64,000 nucleotides of DNA from Agelaius tricolor (taxonomy: Eukaryota; Chordata; Aves; Passeriformes; Icteridae). This document shows, one piece after another, positions 26,248 through 38,000 of this stretch. The notes under the pieces are model-generated. The model saw only the letters and a program-made list of their open reading frames with translations. It did not search any database and was not told where the DNA came from. A program made the translations under genes and the position numbers. Position 1 is the first letter of the stretch; every line of letters begins with the position of its first letter. The DNA lies in contig JALJCS010000020.1 of NCBI GenBank assembly GCA_023055355.1, positions 5,811,001-5,875,000 on the forward strand. Direction: 5' to 3'.

Positions 26248-29200
26248 CAACCTAAAGGTCCACTTTGACTTGTGCTCAGGCAAAGAACTTAAAAATTTAC
26301 TTCAAAAACCACTAGAATTGTAAGGTCTTGAATAGGCTTAATAGTTACAGAGAGTTATAAAGAGGGAGAAAAGCCTTGTGTCACCCTGGCCTGATGGCTG
26401 GCAAAAAGGGTCTCTGATTCAGACTTAAGAAAGATGATTTGGCTCCAGGATCAAAACATGAAGCAGACCCCTAAGAGATGAAAAGTGTCATGACTTTTTT
26501 TCCAATAAAGCTGAACACAACACAAATCCCTCACTGCCCCTCAGGAGCCCACTGAAGCTTTGAAATTCCTTTCTTTTCAGCAAAAGAAGGCACAATGCAG
26601 TATCCTGGGTCTCAGTATTATGATAGCTTGAGACTGTGAGGAAAAAACATGGCTTGGACATGCTAGGATGTATTCTGAGTATTTTAAACAAAAATTCCAA
26701 CAGGGTTATCATTCCAAATGTACCTTTCCAAAGAAAAAGGAAAAACATTTTCAAAATACCTGTGCCACTTTAATGAACCCACACTCTGCTCTCAAGAATG
26801 ACTCAAAATAACTTGTACCATCTAAAAAGAGAAAAAGTGGAGCAAAAGTTATTTGGGTTCAGACTCACAAAAATATTTAACTACTTAATTGTGGTGAGTT
26901 GGACCTCAACTGATCTGCTGGACTTGCATTTGCACCCTTGATGCAGATTGTAATCTTATAACTCTCCTTTTGGTCAGCAAGACCAGAACATCCAGGATCT
27001 GCCTAACCTTGATCTCCTCTGCAGGGTGAGAGGGGCCAGGTCAGCACCTCACCCAGAATCATCCTGAGTAGCCCCAACATCTTGCTAATTGCCTATTTAA
27101 TATAAAACAATCAGCTTTGCAATGAAAATAGCAGTTTCTCCAGTTTAAACACATCACTTTGGTGTTTAATTTCCTCCTTTTTGATGATAGGTGGCACCAG
27201 CTTCTCCTCAGAATGCCAATGCTTGAAGTACACAGAGAATTTCAATAGGTTTTGGCAAATGTTTCACTGCTAACACACCACAGCACTGACCTGTGTGTTT
27301 TGGAGCTCTGTCAACAGATTAGGCAGATTTCACTGTAATAAACTCCAAAAGCAGAAAAATGGTTCCTGAATCCTGATTAAAATCCCTTTATTAAAGCTCA
27401 GTTATTCATGTAAAGAAGCCAGGGCCTTATCACCAGGTGAATTGCTGTGTGTCAGTTCCTGCTTTCCAGGTTGGACAGTGCAGCTCAGTCTTTAACTCTC
27501 ACTTTTGCCGTTCAAGGAAATCCTGATGTGCCTTGCCCTTCCCTTCCCATTCCATTACTGGAACTCTGAGCTCCTCAAGGATTTTTTCTGCCAGCTGGGC
27601 CCACCCAAAGATTCATTTTATAGCCTCTGCTGTCAGCAGGACAGAGGCTGTTAGGAAGCTCTGCTTGGCTTTTTAAAAATAAATAATGTTGCACACATGA
27701 TCCAATGAATGTCACATCACTTTGTTGATCACAGCTTTACCACTAAGTTCTGTAAATGACAGAATTCTGTTAGTTAGAAGGCTCTTTTTTTTCCAGTGCA
27801 TCTTGTCTACGTCAGTAACACACCCAAAAGAATGATAGAAAAAGATGAATCCTAAAAGGAAAATGGTAGGATTTGGTTAAACAGTTAAATTGGGCTAATG
27901 GTAAGAAGAAAAAAGTCCAGGAAAACCTTGCACTAAATTTGCATGGGTTTTGTTTGCTGGTTCTTAGGATTACAGTTAGTTTTAAACACTGAAATAAACT
28001 CTTGGATTAATTCACAAGTTAGGAATGTTTAGTAAATTCTAGAACAAAGGAAGGGGGTTTTGTTTGTTTGTTTGCTTTTACCTCAACATTACAGATAGGA
28101 AAATACCCCAGTCCTTATTTCCTTGCTTTAAATGAGTCAGGATGCAAAGGCAAGGCTAACTAATAAAGGTGTTCAACTATGTTACAGTAACAATAGACAG
28201 CCAAAACAAAATGAAAACATGACCAAGCCATTATAGGCTGAAAAATCATTATCACTGCCAGTCAGTGCTCAGTTACAGGCACATATTAATGATTCACAGT
28301 CAATTCATGAAGATTTATTAAACAAAAGGGTGGCTACATCCATGGAATACATTCTTCACAGTGAAAAAACTCATGCTTAGGATAACTTCTGCAGAAAAAA
28401 GGTTGTCAGATGCAGAATTGCTGACAAAATATTTATACAAAGCTAATTTTGCTGGATATTATTCACAAAACATTCATTCTAGCAAGCATATGGTACCTTC
28501 AAAGGTGATGTTTCTCCTTCCAAGAAATGTTGGCTTGATTACAATAGAAGTTGGGTCTACAGAATACCTTGGCTTGAAACAGAGCAGTGTTTCTACAGAG
28601 TCCTCAGCATGGAGTTACAAAGAAATGGGAAAGAACACCAAGACTGATCCTGGGGATGGAGCTAAATTTGCCAAGGCTCTATCAGGCCATTGCCTCTGAG
28701 GCTGGTGGTGTTGTCACCCAACTGAAGACCACAGCCAACCCTACCTCCTCTGGAAAAACCAAGGAATAAACAGCTGCTCCTCACTTAGGCAGTCACTGTC
28801 CTTGCAGAAATTGGGAAGGAAAAAGCTTGGGCGTTCAGGTGTCACCCAGCTGATTCAGCTGAACAGAGTGGTGTGAGAGAGTCAGGAACATGGGCACATG
28901 TCCCATCCTGGTCACTTACCTGTAATCCTCCAGCAGGAGCAGCAGGGCAGGGCGGAATGAAAGAAGGACTTGGATCCTTTCTCAGATGCTCTGTTCTCCT
29001 TGATCACAAATTGCAAACTTTGTCATACACACTGGAGAAACAGCCTGGCTAAGATCCAAAATCAATGTTAAAACCAGCAATGTATGTTTTATCCCACTGA
29101 GCAGCTCAGGAACCCAATGGGTTCTCACCCTGCTATCACCCAGCACAAGAGATGACACAGACCATCTGCTTGTGCAGTTACAAAGTTGTTTGCTGGTGAC

Positions 29201-32200
29201 ACAAAAAAAAGCATGACAGTCAGTTCAGAAATATATTTTAAAACAGGATGACAGAGGTCAAACGAAAAAAGGTGTTAAAAAAGAGTTGGCAGCAGTTATT
29301 CACAGCTTTTCACCATAAGAGAACTACAGGGCATCCTATGGAATGAGAGGCTGTGGTACTGACTCACAGCAACTGTGCCATTTATTACAGCAGGATGTTG
29401 TGATACCCAGAGCTCTGAGTGGATTGGATACACACAGGCCCAGTGTCATTAAATCTAATGGTTGTGTTGGTGTGTAGAGCCTCTATCTTGAGAAGGCCTT
29501 ACCCTGAGAAATTAGGGGGACATACATGGTGAAAGGATCATTCTACATTTTCCCTGCATCCTATTTCATTCTTCTTAACACCAATTATTGACAGTTTGCA
29601 GTGGTGAGATATAAATGACAGTAGTCTGCACTGTTATCAATCCAGTTGTGCACCTCCAGGCCAAGTCTCTTACGAGTGTGTGGTGACTGCCTTTCAGAAC
29701 ACAGTATGTGCAATTTAAATTTTAAAATGCCCATATGCTTTGCTATTCTAGTTTTCCTTTGTGTGAATCTTGGAATTTTAATATGCGTGTCCAAATGTAC
29801 AATGATAAAGCATGCAGCTCATGTCAGCAGTAAAATGCATAGTAATTTATTAACTTTTTCAATGTGAATACAAATTGGTTTGATGATGTGCCACATAATG
29901 AAAAAATATTTGCAGTCACAACTTGCATTCTAGTTGCTGCATTTTTTTAATTAAACATTACAAAGAGTTTGAAAACTGCACAACACTTGTTGATGGCCAA
30001 TAGGAAACACTAATACTATGAAAAGTAATCAATGCTTTGACATGTCTTTGAAGACACTCTTGATTCAGAAATTGTTTTGCAAAAGCAGGTTGCCATATAT
30101 TGTTTCACTGGGTATTTGTAAGCATTCTTGGCCAAAACCCATTGTTTTTATTTAGGACAACCCCCAAACTCAATACCTTTTAGTTACATGTCATTAATGC
30201 TTTTGTAATGTAAGTCACTGTATTTTATGAAGCCATTCTGAAATCCATTATAATGCACTAAAGAGGTCACTGTAGTTTGGGATTCTTTCCAAAGAGAATT
30301 TTTGGGTATTAAGTTTCCTGTGGTGGCATCTAGATCTAGAGATACGATCATTCCTTGGTTTCTATCCAGCCCGTTAGCTAGATCTTCTAATTTGCAACAC
30401 CATCTTTTATCTGTGCTATGACCTCTACCATTGACTTTGATCAGCACTAAGAAGCAGGCAATCAAAGTAGCAGCAGGAATAAATAGAACATCATTGTTAG
30501 AAACGCCTTCAATCAAGTGAATTCTGGTAGTTGTTCTTGCTCCCAAAGCCTCTCACGAAAAACAAAGGTATTTGTGCCCTAACTGAATAATAACATGCTA
30601 AACTCCCTCTGAACTACAACTTCTATTGTAGCTCTTCTTATTGCCCAACTCCCTGGATCCTGAAACAGGCCACAATGCACTTTTGTGTGGCTGGTAATGA
30701 ACCATTGCAAATGAATACTGGATACTGAAGGAATTACACACTGTGTAATTGATCTAAAGAACAGATTAGGACTGGTGCTATTTCATTAAATCTGACTAGC
30801 TATGACTTAAGTATGTAAAACTGCAGCCATTCTGTGTCAGATAGATTTACACTCTTGTCACATGGCAAGTGAGGTTTTCATCTACTAGATCACAGTTTTT
30901 TGAAAGGGACAGGCCAATGAAAAGGACTGTGAATGAAGGAGCACGAAGGCTTCATCTTCAGACACATTGAGCCCCAAATTACTCATTCAGCTGAGAGAAA
31001 TACTTCAACATTCTCAAAATATGTATGAAGAGCTGTTGTTTGTTTCCATATTTTGGTCTTAAATAACTTCTGTGCAACCTGAGTTTGGATTTTGCATGTG
31101 GAATGGCCCTGAAGAGTTCTGGTGGGTGAGCACAATAGAGAACTTACATGATTGCAGGGGAATCCAGTGAGTCCTTCCAAAGCATCAACTTTTCTCTTGT
31201 TTCCTTCCCACTGGAGCTTAGCATGCCTCAGGAACCAGCAAGCCAGTAAGGCTAGAGGACAGTTCTGGCTGAGGAACAAAATTAAATTCAGCTTGGAACA
31301 TAGTTTATAGCTCTCAAAAAAGAAAGGGCTTTTATTACCTTAGGACTCAAACTCATTTTTAGGGACTCTAATATGCTTAGAAAATAATATTTTTCCTGGC
31401 TTGGCTTTCACAACAGTATGCTAGACTTTCTTACTGGTGTTCTTGTCTTTCTTACCTTCTATTCTTTTGTCCTATGACCTAGTATTTAGCTCCATAATCC
31501 CCTAAATCAAACAAAATAGCATAGAAAGCCTTTGATCTGAATTTTCTCCACAAGGCATATTACACTACATTGAATACTTTTCATGAGATCTAGAATGCTG
31601 CACTGTGGGAAACAAGACTGAAAATTTGAACACCATTATTCAGGATTTCAGATTATACTAAGGGGTGAAATACTGACAAAAGAACCATAGACTTTGGTTA
31701 AAACAGATAATACTCAAGGCTTTTTTTATTATTATTCCTTTGACGAGAGAATATTTAAGACCCTCTCACATGCAGAGTCACCATGTTAGTACCACAGCCA
31801 AAGCAGTGGTTCATACAGATAAAGAATAAAGTAAAATTAATCCAACAGATGTGTTTTGCAAATATAAGAAATTGTTCCAGCAAGTCTTAAAAAAATGACA
31901 ATCACATAAAATACCAACTCCACCTTTTAAGAGTTATTTGATTTCTTTTATGTTATTATGTAAATCTCAAAGCCATTTATCTACCACAAAAACCTGTTTT
32001 CCTTCTTGTGCCCTAAGTCTGGTTCTTGCAAGCCTCCTGCAGCTGGTGGCCTTGGCACTCAAACCTGCCAGGACTGACCACTCTCAGACAGTGTGGCCAC
32101 AGTCAAATGCCCTAGGGGGCAAAATCCCAAGACACCCAATTCTCTTTGATCATGGTGGTGTCAGATGAAGGTTTGAAATCTCCCTTGAAATCTCTGCCAG

Positions 32201-33267
32201 TAAACACAGATCTGGTCCTCTCAGCTTCAAAGCTCCTAAACTGCCCATGCAAGACTCCTTTCAGCAGACTAGATTGAAACTCTGGTATTCCTCTAAATAT
32301 TCAGCTTTCCTTTTTGATTTACCCAGGGTTTGAAAGGCTTGCTGCCCTACTGCTAACCAAGGATCAAATATGGATTGTTAATAAAAGACAAGGAAAAATA
32401 AAAGGGAAAAAGAAAGCACATGGCATATTTGCTTCTGTTCAGTACTGTAACTTCATACTCTAATAGGTCACACTGATATATAATTAATTTCCACTTCTTG
32501 CCATGTTCATATAAAACAGTTAGCACTTACTCACTGGAAAGACTAAAAATGGGTGTGAATGTCCTGTTACTCCCCCAAAATCTCACCTGGTGAAACCATC
32601 TTTTCCTTCTTTTGCTTTCTCACCTCCCTCAAGGAGTAGAACTCCATCAGAGCAAACAAAAGGAGAATAAAGCTTTCATACACTTTAAAAGGTGGAAATT
32701 GTATTTGGAGAGAAGATGAAAACTCACTTACAAACTCACTCCTGTACAAAGCCTTCAACATCTGCTGCATAGATGGTAAATATAATTTTAAATTGTCTGA
32801 TAGCTTAACATAAGGAGGTTAAATGCAGGGCAGCTGTTCCCAATCTATATTTAGCCTGAAGTTTCCTACCTGTTTTGGACCTGCAGGAAAGCTTGAATAC
32901 TGAGATTGTCCGTGATTTTATACAGTATTGCTTGATTTATTAAAGATGCTACTCTCCCTGCAGGTCTTATTACACTTTTCAAAAGGTTGTGTTCAACTTA
33001 CCACAAAGACAGAATTTTAAGTATTTTTGTATCTAGAATCTCACTCAGAATTACTCTTTTGTATATGTTCACGTGTAACTTGGTCCATGAGACATGAATA
33101 AAGATCAGCAATTAGCCACAAGTAAACTCCAGGAGAATTGGCTTTGTATTGCATCTTGCACACTCTATTTCAAGAATAAAACTGGGGCAAAACATAGTGA
33201 TATGCTTTCTAGATACTAACCAAGACTTGACAAGACCTGATGGATTTTGCATGTTAAAAAGTAAAAA

Positions 33268-33273
33268 TTTTAT
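33268..33273 (-). promoter_or_regulatory. Candidate polyadenylation signal AATAAA for GALNT9
   Basis: TTTATT on the plus strand reads AATAAA in the transcript direction. It is the first exact AATAAA I found downstream of the GALNT9 stop, about 1.63 kb away. A TATAAA variant occurs earlier (near 34443) and another AATAAA lies at 32936-32941. In AT-rich DNA such hexamers arise by chance, so use of this one is an inference. Confidence 0.25.
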
Positions 33274-34903
33274 TACATATCATGCCCTTGAAAAATTAAC
33301 TTTGTTTCCATTAAATTTTGTTCAGCATGCCTTGAAATAGGAATGGCAAAAGTTATTCAAGGAACAGATCACCAAGATTCACGGTACCACAGTGACTGCA
33401 ATTATCTATTTTCCTGGCTCAGTAAAACAAAACAAATTTTTTTAAACTATAAAATATTAAACTGTGAAATGAACAGATACCATCTCTGTCTCTCCTTCAG
33501 TATGACTGAAATCATCTGTACAGAAAAGCTGTGTGCCATGGACCCACATCCAAAACCTGCTGATGACAGTGCTCATCAATTTTGACAGCTTTTTGGATGA
33601 GACCTTGTCACTGCTCTGTCCATATGCACTGACCCTGCATGAACCACTGGATACATGATTAAATTCAGGTTTACAAAGATGCTGCCAATGGGTCAGCTAC
33701 AATAAAATATTTATATTTCAGAGTAACAGTATTTATATATGCTCCCTACCTCTTGCTCTAATTTGCCTTCTTATCACCGGGTTTGTGTTTGTTTTTCAAA
33801 TGCTGAAAAGACTTTGTTGGTTTGTTCAGGAAATTTGTCTAGACAGTGCTCGCACAGCATATTTGCTCACATTTGACATTTTCACAGGATGGGAAACAAA
33901 ATGGAAGATCCAAGTTTTTAAGCTCCACAGATGGCACCTAAGCCAGTCAACTTATTTCCAGAATAAGGAGGATTTGGAGTATTCTTGTTCCAGGCAGTCT
34001 CTGGAACAACACAACAGTGACCTGCAGGACAGGACACACACTCAGGGCTTTGGGGCCAGCTGAGGCCTCCTGAACTCCATCCATCCACCAGGACATTTAC
34101 TGCCTCAGAAGAGCCAAATATCCAAGTGCTAAATTGTGATGTCTCTACAGCCAACAAATGTAAAATGTGGCAATATAACGGAGCATGTGGCTATTTTACC
34201 TATTCAACATTTATCTGTGTCTAACTAGAAGAGGTCTCTAAAATGCTGCTTTCCAGCAGCTCAAAGGTTGAGAACCACCTGTAAACATTTGCAGAACAGT
34301 CTCTTTCTAGAAACAGAGACTCCTAAACAATCAACCTTGAAATGTATCATATATTATAATATATTTCCAATGTTATTTACAGATCTTCTTGTTTAGTACA
34401 ACGAACCAGACATGCTGAAAAGGTAGGATTTTTCCAGTCCTCTTTTATATGAAGTACAATAAAAAAGGCACATAATTATTCACCGTAGGAGTTGTGCACC
34501 AGTCCAAAACTTAAAGCTAAAAAGCTACCCATCAGAGAACTCTCTTTGTGAGGCAGTATTGAGATGTCTCCTTTGAACTCAGCATAGAAAGATCTGTCTG
34601 TCAATTCCTCTAGGAGAGCTTAAGGAATCCACTTTCCTGTTGTGTTCTGGTCTTGACAAGATTTCCAAATCAACAGAAAACTCTCGTTAAGCTTCCCGCA
34701 TCATCTGCTGGAGCAAGGAAAAGTCAAACAGGGCATGTGTGTGTCTGCTTTCCTTTTTCTTCTTTCTTTCCTTGGAATGCCCAACGATGGAGGACTCTTG
34801 AGAGCCAAGACCTGTTCAAACTAATTTGCTTTAAGACAAATGCCTCAGGAGATATGGCACACTGAGCAATGGACAGCACAGGAGAGGCAGCTCAGCCCCA
34901 CAG
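33268..34903 (-). other. GALNT9: Probable GALNT9 3' untranslated region
   Basis: This is the sequence between the stop codon and the first canonical polyadenylation hexamer downstream. Its extent is inferred only from that signal, and no transcript evidence is available. It is AT-rich and carries no recognised repeat. Confidence 0.3.
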
Positions 34904-35050
34904 TCAGTGCCGCCCGTGCTTGATCCAGTTTCTAATCATCCATTTCTGCCCCGAGCACCTTTGTACGACCAATCTGAGCCCAAAATTTGCATCCTTTGAC
35001 ATTTCCACTTCTAGACAACGGCCTGTGTCTCTGCTGATGATTGGACCATT
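34904..35050 (-). CDS. GALNT9: GALNT9 terminal coding exon, lectin gamma repeat and stop (48 codons plus TGA)
   Basis: The acceptor TTTTTCCTAG precedes AAT GGT CCA ([10 protein letters not shown]). It encodes [14 protein letters not shown], then [24 protein letters not shown] and TGA at 34906-34904. The gamma repeat keeps its C-L-E and R-C cysteines and a true Q-x-W (Q-K-W). Against the human protein recalled from memory, the opening reads N-G-P-I-I-S-R-D rather than S-G-P-I-V-S-R-A and the end G-R-H rather than A-R-H, mild changes. The polypyrimidine tract before the acceptor runs into an A-rich (plus strand) repeat that fills the intron. Confidence 0.96.
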   Translation of the reverse strand, partial: NGPIISRDTGRCLEVEMSKDANFGLRLVVQRCSGQKWMIRNWIKHGRH

Positions 35051-38000
35051 CTAGGAAAAAAAAAGATGGGGAAAAAAAAGATTAGAGGATAGAACACACA
35101 AGGTGAATGGATTAGAAAAAACAGTGCTAGATCTGTAAATCCTTAAAAAACATTATAAAATGCATTTCTGTATCTATCAAGTGATAAATGGCCCAGAAAG
35201 TGCTAGAAATTCCTAGGAAAAGCTGGCTAATACATAAAAAATACCACACCAATTCCTTGATAATTGTACATTTAGGAATTGCTGGAAAAATCCCCCCAAA
35301 TCATGAGAAAATCTCTAAAAGGCACTAGTGAATCCCTACAGAGCTCAAGCAATAGGAAATCCCAGAGACTGTAATAATGCTTTCGAAAGTCTTAAAACTG
35401 AAGATTCTAGATCTTAAAAAATGCCTATAAAGGTGCTAGAAAAATTCTAGAAAAGTTCTAAATACAAAAAACTCCTGGACAGTAAACAATAACAAGCATG
35501 TTCTTGACAATCGGGACAGAAATTGAGAATATTCCAAAACAGGACAAGTAAAAATTCCTAGAAATCATACCCCGAAACTTCTAGTAATAATAAAAGAATA
35601 TTCCTGGGTAGCACATGATCTATGGAAAACATATCTGAATATTTTTACAAAGGACTGGGGGGAAATTCCTGGTACAGCACTCCAAAGACCTCCCTGGCAT
35701 CATCCCTCTTTAATTCATCTCTTCAAGGCTTCCTCAGCTCTTCCACACCTGTGTGAAATCCCAGAACCTCTGTGCTGGCCTCAGGACATCTTCACACTTC
35801 TTGAGGGTGGGCGTCCTGCCCTTGCCATCGTCCACCAGGCATTTGGAGTCGGGCAGGAAGGCGGTGGAGCCCAGTGGCCCCAGCTGCAGGACACCTTCCG
35901 AGCTGTAGCGGACGAGCTGGGGGAGAAAGGAGAGTTCTGAGCTGCTGAGGAGCCCTCGGTCCTGCTGCACATTGGTTCTGCACATGCTGCTCAAGGGCAA
36001 ATCTTGGCCATGTTGGTAAAACAGAGCACAACGTTCCCCTTCTCCCACACTTCTGCTCCCCACCACTCTGCACACTGGGTCTGGCCCACGCTGCTCAAGG
36101 GCAAATCTTGGCCATGCTGGTAAAACAGAGCACAACGTTCCCCTTCTCCCACACTTCTGCTCCCCACCACTCCCCACCCACTATGTCACTGCAAAAAGGG
36201 CAATCAAGGAAGTGAAGTAATCAATATGTAAATCGTGCCCACTCAGCAGGAGTTGATTTAACAAGGACACAATGTCAATTTTGTCGTGCAGTTTGTTCTT
36301 AAGAGCTCTGTTAGAGGCTATTGATAGCAACAAGTCTAATTAGTTTTTGTAAATAAACATTACTGAAAAAATCCAGCCATGCAACCCGTATCCAAAAATA
36401 TGAGAGGAAAAAAAGAAACCATGAGGGAAATGGCAGCAAATTTGCTAACATATGCTTCAGGCCTACATAATAAAGAGTGACACTCTGGTATTTCAGTTTT
36501 CTGTAAAGCACATTAAAGCAAAAATGCACGATGCTAATTTGGCAGCAGGCCAATACGTCAAATCAGACTTATCTACTTCTCACTTCTGTGCTTAACCCAG
36601 AGTCATTAAACCACCATAATATTTTGCCCTTCCTACTCTGAAAGTGCAACAGCCAGGTGCCAAAAGACTGCAGAGTGGAGTCAGCTACGTGGCTTGTGTG
36701 CTGTCAGTCTGGATGCTGCAGGGTGAGGATCTGAGCCACCAAAGAAATGCAATTACCACCCAGGAAATTCACTGCCTGTCTGCTCCTATTGCTGTTATAT
36801 GGCTGAAATTACTTAACAAGACAGGGAAGGAAGGTCAGAAGTGCCTGCCATTTATTGGATGCCACTGACCAGTGTGTGAGATATCATTAAGAATCAATCA
36901 AAAAAACTCAAATTAGAGTCTGGCTTTCTACTGCCATCCTTATTAACCTCAGAAGAATCATGCTGTGAATAATCATTTCTTGCTGGTGGTAAAAAGAGCA
37001 TGGTCTACTTGCTCCCAGACCAGATGCTCTTTGACATAGTATGTGTTCATTTTCCCACCTGCCACTTCTGTTCAGAGCAGCCATGTGAAGCACAGAGGTA
37101 GAAGAGAGCCTACATCAGAGAGATAACCACATGAGGATGCTCTGGGTCTGAACAGTGCCTTTGTCATGGCACAGTCTGGACACACTTAATCAAGTTTTTC
37201 CCAGTCTGAGGTTAGGAGGAACATATGTAAAATAAGCTCAAGCAAGCAAAGTAATTCAAAATATGAAGGGACTGCCAGGTCAGACAAATTAACTTTGTTT
37301 TTTCACATATAAAAGGAGCTGTTTAAAAAACTGCAAATCAAACACAACATTTTGTCTTTTACTTTTTTTTTCTTAAATAAAACCAGACTGTATATTTCAC
37401 ACTTCTATTTAATGGGTTTTCAGCAGAATTCAAGTGAACTGCAGGTATGGCTGAAACATTGACCAGAAAATGTATTCATTATCTCTCTGTAGTCCCAAAA
37501 TACTGCCCTACAAGCTTGTTGGTTTTGCCTGATGTACATAATCAGAAGCAGTGTTTATAATGGACTATCTGCTCTGTAGGATAGGATGGATTTTCCTTTT
37601 TGAGATGAGCAGCATTTTCTGTACTGGTATTAAAATGGCCTAAAATATTCTTTATCATCAGAATCTCAGTAGCCAGAGCTCCATGTGTTCTGTATCACAG
37701 TGGTCATGAACTTTGTTATAGAGCAGCCTGTCAAAGCAGAAAGGACCAGTCCTGCTTAGGCTTTAGAAGTGGCAGATGCATTAACTCAATTCTAAACTAT
37801 CTGCAGTATTGAAAGTGGCAGTTTGTGTTACAGCTCAACAAGGTCAGGGATGGCTCCGTGCAGGAAACTCTAATCTGTACAATCTTGAGACAAATGGAAC
37901 AGCATGGGCCTAATTTCCTGAATCTGCACTTTCTGTCAAGTTTTTATGGCTGTTCCAACAGTCATGAAAACTTAGGCTTATTCCACAATAAAATCGAAAT

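Larger units (their letters stand above)
24006..33267. other. Intergenic DNA, no gene supported
   Basis: No exon, RNA gene or identifiable transposon was recognised. The stretch holds short simple repeats: a GGGA run at 25715-25740, a GAAA run at 26230-26247 and a TTTG run near 28056-28075. Two frames of 110-120 codons (28361-28699 plus, 30184-30546 minus) resemble nothing I know and fit chance expectation. Confidence 0.6.

Noticed and set aside
28361..28699. 112-codon plus-strand frame, considered as a possible pseudogene
   Set aside because: I could not tie the translation to any known protein, and it shows no poly(A) tail or target duplication.
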